Positions 5,219 to 9,209 of a stretch of DNA of 9,209 nucleotides are shown in pieces. Numbering within the stretch: position 1 is the first letter of the stretch; each line of letters begins with the position of its first letter. The position numbers and the translations under genes are program-made. Where the stretch lies: positions 1 through 9,209 of the forward strand of contig JAAXJP010000001.1 in the NCBI GenBank assembly GCA_012269805.1, written 5' to 3'. Source of the stretch: Rubrivirga sp. (GTDB lineage Bacteria; Bacteroidota; Rhodothermia; Rhodothermales; Rubricoccaceae). Under the pieces are notes generated by a model. The model saw only the letters and a list, made by a program, of their open reading frames with translations, was not told the origin of the DNA and did not search any database.

Positions 5219-8200
5219 GGCGTCGGGGGGCGTCGGCGCCACGGTACGGACCAGCGCGGCGCCCGCGCCTCCCGACTCCTCGGGAGCGGCACCGCCAGCC
5301 GGACGCGCGTGCCCCGGCCCGGTGCGCTGTCGACCGAGAGCGTCCCCCCGATCCGCTCGGCGCGCGTCCGGAGGCTCCGCAGCCCGTGCCCGCCCGCGAC
5401 CGCTTCCGGGTCGAACCCGACGCCGTCGTCTTCGACCGCGAGCACGAGGCCGGCCCCGCCGCGCCTGAGGCGGACGTCGACCCGGTCGGCCTCGGCGTGT
5501 CGGTGGGCGTTGTGGAGCGCTTCCTTGAGGATCAGCAGGAGCTCGCGACGGAGCGGCATCGGGAGGGCGCCGGCGTCGGGGAGGTCGACCTCGACGGCGT
5601 GGGGTCGGCCGTCGAGCAGCCGGTCGGCTACGAGGCGGACGCGCCGGGCGAAGGCCTCGACCGAGTCGTGGGCCGGGTCGACGGTCCACACGATGTCGCG
5701 GAGCGCGTCGACCATCGACGTCGCGGTGCGGTGGACGTCGGCGAGGCGCTGGCGGTCGGCGGCCTCCAGGCCGGGGCGGCGGCCGAGGAGGTCGGTGGCG
5801 AGCGCGATGCCGGAGAGGTCGCTCGACAGGTCATCGTGGAGGTCGCCCGCGATGCGGAGCCGGAGCCGCTCGACGGCGAGCAGCCGCGCCACGCGGGCCC
5901 GGTACGCCAACGCCACGAGCCCCACTGCGAGCGCGATGGCGAGCGCCCGAAACCACGTCGTCTCCCACACCCATGGCTCGACGCGGACGGGCACCGCCAG
6001 CGCGGCCTCGGACCACGTGCCGTCGTGGTTGGCCGCCCGCGCGCGGAACACGTACTCGCCGGGCGGGAGGCCCGTGTAGCGCGCCCGCCGCTCCGTCCCG
6101 GCGTCGACCCAGCCCTCGTCGAGCCCGTCGAGACGGTAGGCGTACCGGCTCTGGTCGGGATCTTCGAAGGCGAGCGCTGCGAGTGTGAACGTGGCCGTCC
6201 GCTCGCGCGGCGAGAGCACGACGCCCTCCAGCCCGCGACCGTCGAGCCGGCGGACGCCCGTCCGCGACGACGCCTCGATGCCGACGAGCACGACGCCGGG
6301 CGGCCGGCGGTCGGGACGGATGGCGTCGGGGTCGAACCCGACGACGCCCGTCGCCCCGCCGAAGACGAGCCGCCCGTCGCGCGTTCGCAGCCGTGCGCCG
6401 CGGTTGAACTCCATCGTCCCGATCCCGTCGGCGAGGTCGTAGGTCGTGACCGTACCCGACACGGGGTCGAGGCGGGCGAGGCCGCGGTTCGTACCTAGCC
6501 AGAGCCGCCCGCGCCCGTCGGGCTGGACGCTGTAGACCACAGTCCCGGGCAGCCCGTCGGCCGTCGTGAGCTGGCGGATGGTGCCGTCTGCGCGGCGGTG
6601 GATCAGGCCCTCGACGGTGCCCACCCACGCCCCGCCACGGCCGTCGGGGAGCACGTCGTAGGTCGCCTCGCCGGAGGGCCGCTCGCCGGCCGCGTTTCTC
6701 AACCCAAGCGCCTCAAACCGGCCCGTCGCGGGGTCGAGCCGGTCGAGCCCGCCCGACGGCGAGCCGATCCACAGCGCGTCCCCGTCCCGCCGGATCGCGT
6801 TGACGACGGGCTGGCTCGGGCCACGCCCGTCGCCGGTGACGGGGAACCGCGTGAGTGTCCTCGTCTCCGGGTCGTAGCAGACGAGGCCGCCGAAGGAGCC
6901 GACCCACAACTGCCCCGCCGCGTCCTCCGCGATCGACGTCAGCGCCGAGCCCCCGAATGCCGCCCCGACGGTCGGGTGACGCGTGGCCCGTCCCGTCCGC
7001 CAGTCGACCGCGGCGAGGCCGTCCGTGCCGCCAGCCCACAGCCGGCCCCGAACGTCGACGAAGAGCGTCCACACGCCGCCGACTCCGATCGACCGCGCGC
7101 CGCCCGCGCCGAACCGCTCGGCCCGCCCAGTAGCGGGGTCGAGCCGGTCGAGGGCACCGTCGAACGAGGCGGCCCAGAGCGCGCCGTCGGGGGTCTCGGC
7201 GAGGGCCGAGACGGCGGGGCTCCCGAGCGAGGCGGGGTCGTTCGGCCGGTGGCGGAGCGTCCAGAACGGTTTCCGGGCGGGGTCCGAGCGATAGACGCCG
7301 CCGTAGGTCCCAACCCATAGCGCCCCGCTCCGGTCGCGATGAATCGCGCGGACATAGTTGTGAAGCCAGTCGGGCCGATCGCGGTCCACGAGCGTCGTCC
7401 GGCACGCGCCTCCAGCGCAGCGCGCGAGGCCGGCCCCGCCCAGGCCGACGAGCACGTCACCGTCGGGCGACACCGCCAGCGCGCGGACGGCGCCCGGCGC
7501 GCCGCCGTCGTCGAGGGCACGGGCCACGCCGCCCTCGAACACGAGCGGCCCGGCGCCCGAGAGCCACACGCGCCCGTCGGCGTCGAGATCGAGCGCGTAG
7601 GTCCACCGGACCGACGGGGCGACGCGCCAGCGCCCGCTCACCCGGCGGCGCCGAACGTCGACGCGGACGAGCGTGCCCGCCTCGACGGCCTCGCCGGTGT
7701 GGAGGACCCAGAGCGTGTCGCCCCGGAGGCCGAGTGCAGCCGCGGGACCGCTCCGGGCGTACGCCGTCACGAACCGGCCGCGGCGCGCGTCGAGGCGGAG
7801 GAGGCCAGCGGCTCCGGCGGCCCAGAGCGTCCCGCGCCCGTCCCGCGCGAAGTCGAACACGCTCCGGTCCCCGGTCTCGTTCGGGGGGACGAAAAGCCGC
7901 TCGAACCCGCCGCCGCGCGGCCCGAGGCGGGCGACGCCGCCCTGCGTCCCCACCCACAGCGCCCCGTCGTCGTCCTCATGGATCGTCCGGACGAGGTTGT
8001 GCGGCAGCGACGCCGGGTCGTCCGGGTCGTAGCGGTGGTGGACGAAGGCGTAGCCGTCGTAGCGGTCAAGCCCATCGACGGTCCCGAACCACAGGAACCC
8101 CGCGCGGTCCCGGTGGATGGCGTAGACCGAGTTGTGGGCGAGCCCGTCGGCCACGGAGAGCCGAGTCCACGTCTCCGGCGCCTGGGCGTCCGCGGCGCCC

Positions 8201-8253
8201 GCCAGAAGCGCGCCACCGAGCGACGCAAGGCGGAGGGCGGAGCAGACGGACAC
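5215..8253 (-). CDS. Propeller-sensor histidine kinase (Reg_prop repeats, Y_Y_Y, HisKA_3, HATPase)
   Basis: A 1012-residue membrane sensor kinase. A signal peptide (1-23, probable cleavage ADA|QA) exports a long N-terminal sensor of about 13-14 blades with the recurring pattern G-x-L-W-x-G-T-x-x-G-L-x-R-x-D (for example near 52-66, 97-110, 310-324, 448-461, 541-552, 582-596), consistent with two seven-bladed propellers. A Y_Y_Y domain follows (about 692-760; YAYRLDGLDEGW, GEYVFRARAANHDGTWSE), then one transmembrane helix (about 767-785). The cytoplasmic part has a HisKA_3 dimerisation segment with phosphoacceptor His806 (AGDLHDDLSSDLSGI) and a HATPase with Asn915 (KEALHNAHRHA), DDGVGF (942-947) and GHGLRSL (955-961). 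This is the sensor half of the Bacteroidota HTCS design, but kinase and regulator are separate proteins instead of one hybrid. Such sensors often detect glycans; the ligand here is unknown. The start is GTG at 8253, chosen because it gives a clean signal peptide. Expressed with the overlapping regulator gene. Confidence 0.95.
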   Translation of the reverse strand: MSVCSALRLASLGGALLAGAADAQAPETWTRLSVADGLAHNSVYAIHRDRAGFLWFGTVDGLDRYDGYAFVHHRYDPDDPASLPHNLVRTIHEDDDGALWVGTQGGVARLGPRGGGFERLFVPPNETGDRSVFDFARDGRGTLWAAGAAGLLRLDARRGRFVTAYARSGPAAALGLRGDTLWVLHTGEAVEAGTLVRVDVRRRRVSGRWRVAPSVRWTYALDLDADGRVWLSGAGPLVFEGGVARALDDGGAPGAVRALAVSPDGDVLVGLGGAGLARCAGGACRTTLVDRDRPDWLHNYVRAIHRDRSGALWVGTYGGVYRSDPARKPFWTLRHRPNDPASLGSPAVSALAETPDGALWAASFDGALDRLDPATGRAERFGAGGARSIGVGGVWTLFVDVRGRLWAGGTDGLAAVDWRTGRATRHPTVGAAFGGSALTSIAEDAAGQLWVGSFGGLVCYDPETRTLTRFPVTGDGRGPSQPVVNAIRRDGDALWIGSPSGGLDRLDPATGRFEALGLRNAAGERPSGEATYDVLPDGRGGAWVGTVEGLIHRRADGTIRQLTTADGLPGTVVYSVQPDGRGRLWLGTNRGLARLDPVSGTVTTYDLADGIGTMEFNRGARLRTRDGRLVFGGATGVVGFDPDAIRPDRRPPGVVLVGIEASSRTGVRRLDGRGLEGVVLSPRERTATFTLAALAFEDPDQSRYAYRLDGLDEGWVDAGTERRARYTGLPPGEYVFRARAANHDGTWSEAALAVPVRVEPWVWETTWFRALAIALAVGLVALAYRARVARLLAVERLRLRIAGDLHDDLSSDLSGIALATDLLGRRPGLEAADRQRLADVHRTATSMVDALRDIVWTVDPAHDSVEAFARRVRLVADRLLDGRPHAVEVDLPDAGALPMPLRRELLLILKEALHNAHRHAEADRVDVRLRRGGAGLVLAVEDDGVGFDPEAVAGGHGLRSLRTRAERIGGTLSVDSAPGRGTRVRLAVPLPRSREARAPRWSVPWRRRPPTP
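6728..6747 (-). repeat. 20-base internal repeat in kinase propeller, copy 1
   Basis: An exact 20-base copy of the sequence at 7133-7152, encoding most of LDRLDPATGR (residues 503-512). The copies are 405 bases (135 codons, roughly three blades) apart in the same frame, which fits propeller growth by blade duplication or gene conversion. Confidence 0.6.
7133..7152 (-). repeat. 20-base internal repeat in kinase propeller, copy 2
   Basis: Partner of the copy at 6728-6747. It encodes most of LDRLDPATGR (residues 368-377) in another blade of the sensor domain. Confidence 0.6.
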
Positions 8254-8408
8254 GACAGGACAGGAGGCACGGACCTGGGCGGAAGGTATTGGATGGGCCC
8301 AACCCGTTCCATCCGACCGCCCTGCCCCGGCCCTCGCCAGTCAAGAATCGTCGCTGAGGCATCCGACGGGAGTCCCCGTCGTACACCGACGCCCCCACCG
8401 CCCCCGCG
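8254..8408. promoter_or_regulatory. Divergent intergenic region between sensor kinase and flippase-like gene
   Basis: This 155-base region must carry both divergent promoters unless the genes are read from elsewhere. It contains an inverted repeat GGATGG (8291-8296) / CCATCC (8309-8314) and a direct repeat CATCCGAC (8310-8317 and 8360-8367), so the CATCC word occurs three times. On the minus strand TACCTTCC (8288-8281) partly resembles the Bacteroidota -7 element TAnnTTTG, about 28 bases before the kinase GTG, but no matching -33 was found. There is no Shine-Dalgarno before either start. Confidence 0.4.
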
Positions 8409-9209
8409 ATGTCGGACGCCTCCCGCTTCCCGGCCCGACGACTCCTCCGCGCTGCCGCCTGGCTGATCCCGCTCGGCGTCGCCGTCAACGTCGGGGTCGC
8501 CCTCCTGACGACGGGCGGCGGCGCGCTCGCCGAGATCGGGCCCGTCTCGCCGGCCGCGGTCGCCCTCTGCGTCGGCGTCGCGCTGCTGCCATGGGCCACG
8601 CAGAGCCTGCGGATCGGGATCTGGACGCGGTTCGTGGGGCATCCGATCGGCTTCCTCAGCGGGCTCCGGATCGCGGCGGGCGGCGTGCTCGGCTCGGCCG
8701 TCACGCCGACGGCCGTCGGGGGCGGCACGATCCGGTGGGCGCTGGCGACGCGCCGCGGGCTCCCGCCCGGCCACGCCGCGTCCCTTTTGGCCGTCGAGGC
8801 GGTCGAGGACCTCGTCTTTTTAGCCGTCGCGCTCCAGGTCGCGCTGGCGCTTTCGACTGGCGACGAGGCCACGTCACTCCGCGCGGCGCTCCGGTCCCCC
8901 GCGCCCGCGCTCGACGACCCCGTGTTCACCGGGCTGCTGATCGCCGTCGGGCTCGCCGTCGGGCTCGGCCCCGGGGTCCGCCTGTCCCTCTCCGGCCGCC
9001 TCGGGCCTCGCGCGCGTCGGGCCACACGCCGCGCGGTCGCCCGCGTGCGCCGCCCGCTCCGCCAGACGGCCCGCGACGTCCGCTACGTGCTGGCACTCGT
9101 CGCGACGAACGGGAAGCGGTGGTTCGCGCTGTCGCTCTCGCTCACGGCCGTCCAGTGGATCGCGCGGTACTCGATCGCAACGATCGTCATTGTGCTCCTC
9201 GGCGGCCCG
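8409..9209 (+). CDS. Flippase-like integral membrane protein (YbhN / LPG_synthase_TM family), 3' incomplete
   Basis: An open frame of 267 codons from the ATG at 8409 to the window edge without a stop, so the 3' end is missing. It encodes a polytopic membrane protein with hydrophobic stretches near 13-33, 48-64, 84-104, 123-148, 172-190, 224-233 and 238-265. The segment GGVLGSAVTPTAVGGGTIRW (91-110) matches the hallmark TP...GG...R region of the YbhN/UPF0104 family, related to the membrane part of lysylphosphatidylglycerol synthase. The later VQWIARYSIA (248-257) also fits. Family members are linked to lipid or glycolipid translocation across the inner membrane, but the substrate cannot be told here, and no aminoacyl-transferase domain is seen in the visible part. 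An Arg-rich cytoplasmic-type loop lies at about 191-224. It is divergent from the kinase, with a 155-base shared intergenic region. No Shine-Dalgarno; the start is the first ATG ahead of the first membrane segment. Confidence 0.85.
   Translation, partial: MSDASRFPARRLLRAAAWLIPLGVAVNVGVALLTTGGGALAEIGPVSPAAVALCVGVALLPWATQSLRIGIWTRFVGHPIGFLSGLRIAAGGVLGSAVTPTAVGGGTIRWALATRRGLPPGHAASLLAVEAVEDLVFLAVALQVALALSTGDEATSLRAALRSPAPALDDPVFTGLLIAVGLAVGLGPGVRLSLSGRLGPRARRATRRAVARVRRPLRQTARDVRYVLALVATNGKRWFALSLSLTAVQWIARYSIATIVIVLLGGP

Noticed and set aside
8339..8344. TTGACT on the minus strand upstream of the kinase, resembling a -35 box
   Set aside because: The hexamer 17 bases downstream is GGCGGT, nothing like a -10 element, and the likely lineage uses a different promoter consensus.
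5386..8466. Several plus-strand open frames antisense to the sensor kinase (5386-6498, 6598-7320, 7339-8466)
   Set aside because: The minus strand carries a continuous, motif-rich kinase; these frames are compositional shadows with no domain signature.
1..9209. tRNA, rRNA, CRISPR array, insertion sequence, toxin-antitoxin or defence genes
   Set aside because: None could be seen by eye: no regularly spaced repeats, transposase motifs or cloverleaf-like sequences, and nearly all the sequence is accounted for by six ordinary genes.

Overview
The window is extremely GC-rich and almost fully coding. It holds six protein genes: two convergent blocks plus a divergent gene that runs off the right edge. 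None of the gene starts I examined has a clear Shine-Dalgarno sequence. The sensor kinase has the Reg_prop/Y_Y_Y architecture common in Bacteroidota and Rhodothermota. Together with the base composition this suggests a halophilic or marine Rhodothermota-like bacterium (Rubricoccaceae/Salinibacter type). That placement is inference; there is no rRNA or marker gene here to confirm it.

Layout. On the plus strand, 46-1940 is a umuDC operon: a UmuD-like S24 self-cleaving peptidase followed, with a 4-base GTGA overlap, by a full-length UmuC (DNA polymerase V catalytic subunit). Four minus-strand genes then run toward it. In transcription order they are a periplasmic-sensor histidine kinase with about 13-14 propeller blades (8253-5215), a NarL/LuxR-type response regulator (5218-4568, ATGA overlap with the kinase), a predicted lipoprotein with a C-terminal YfaP/DUF2135-like domain (4419-3163), and a class I/II PLP aminotransferase (3117-1903). 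The aminotransferase and umuC overlap tail to tail by 38 bases. Divergent from the kinase, from 8409 to the right edge, is the first part of a polytopic YbhN/LPG-synthase-TM (flippase-like) membrane protein.

How they may work together. umuDC is a self-contained error-prone translesion synthesis module, although any LexA operator would lie left of the window. The kinase and regulator form a complete two-component system. A tandem 8-bp direct repeat with an 11-bp period and a 14-bp palindrome lie between the regulator and the lipoprotein gene, so the lipoprotein is a plausible local target (inference). The lipoprotein and aminotransferase are only 45 bases apart and may be cotranscribed.

The most unusual feature is a 22-base palindromic element, core GCCTCGGC-CGAGGC, present in three near-identical copies (518-539, 1876-1897, 3171-3192). 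Each lies close to a gene 3' end and inside sequence coding for non-conserved protein tails. I see no tRNA, rRNA, CRISPR array, insertion sequence or attachment site, and nothing that clearly amounts to a new defence or mobile system.
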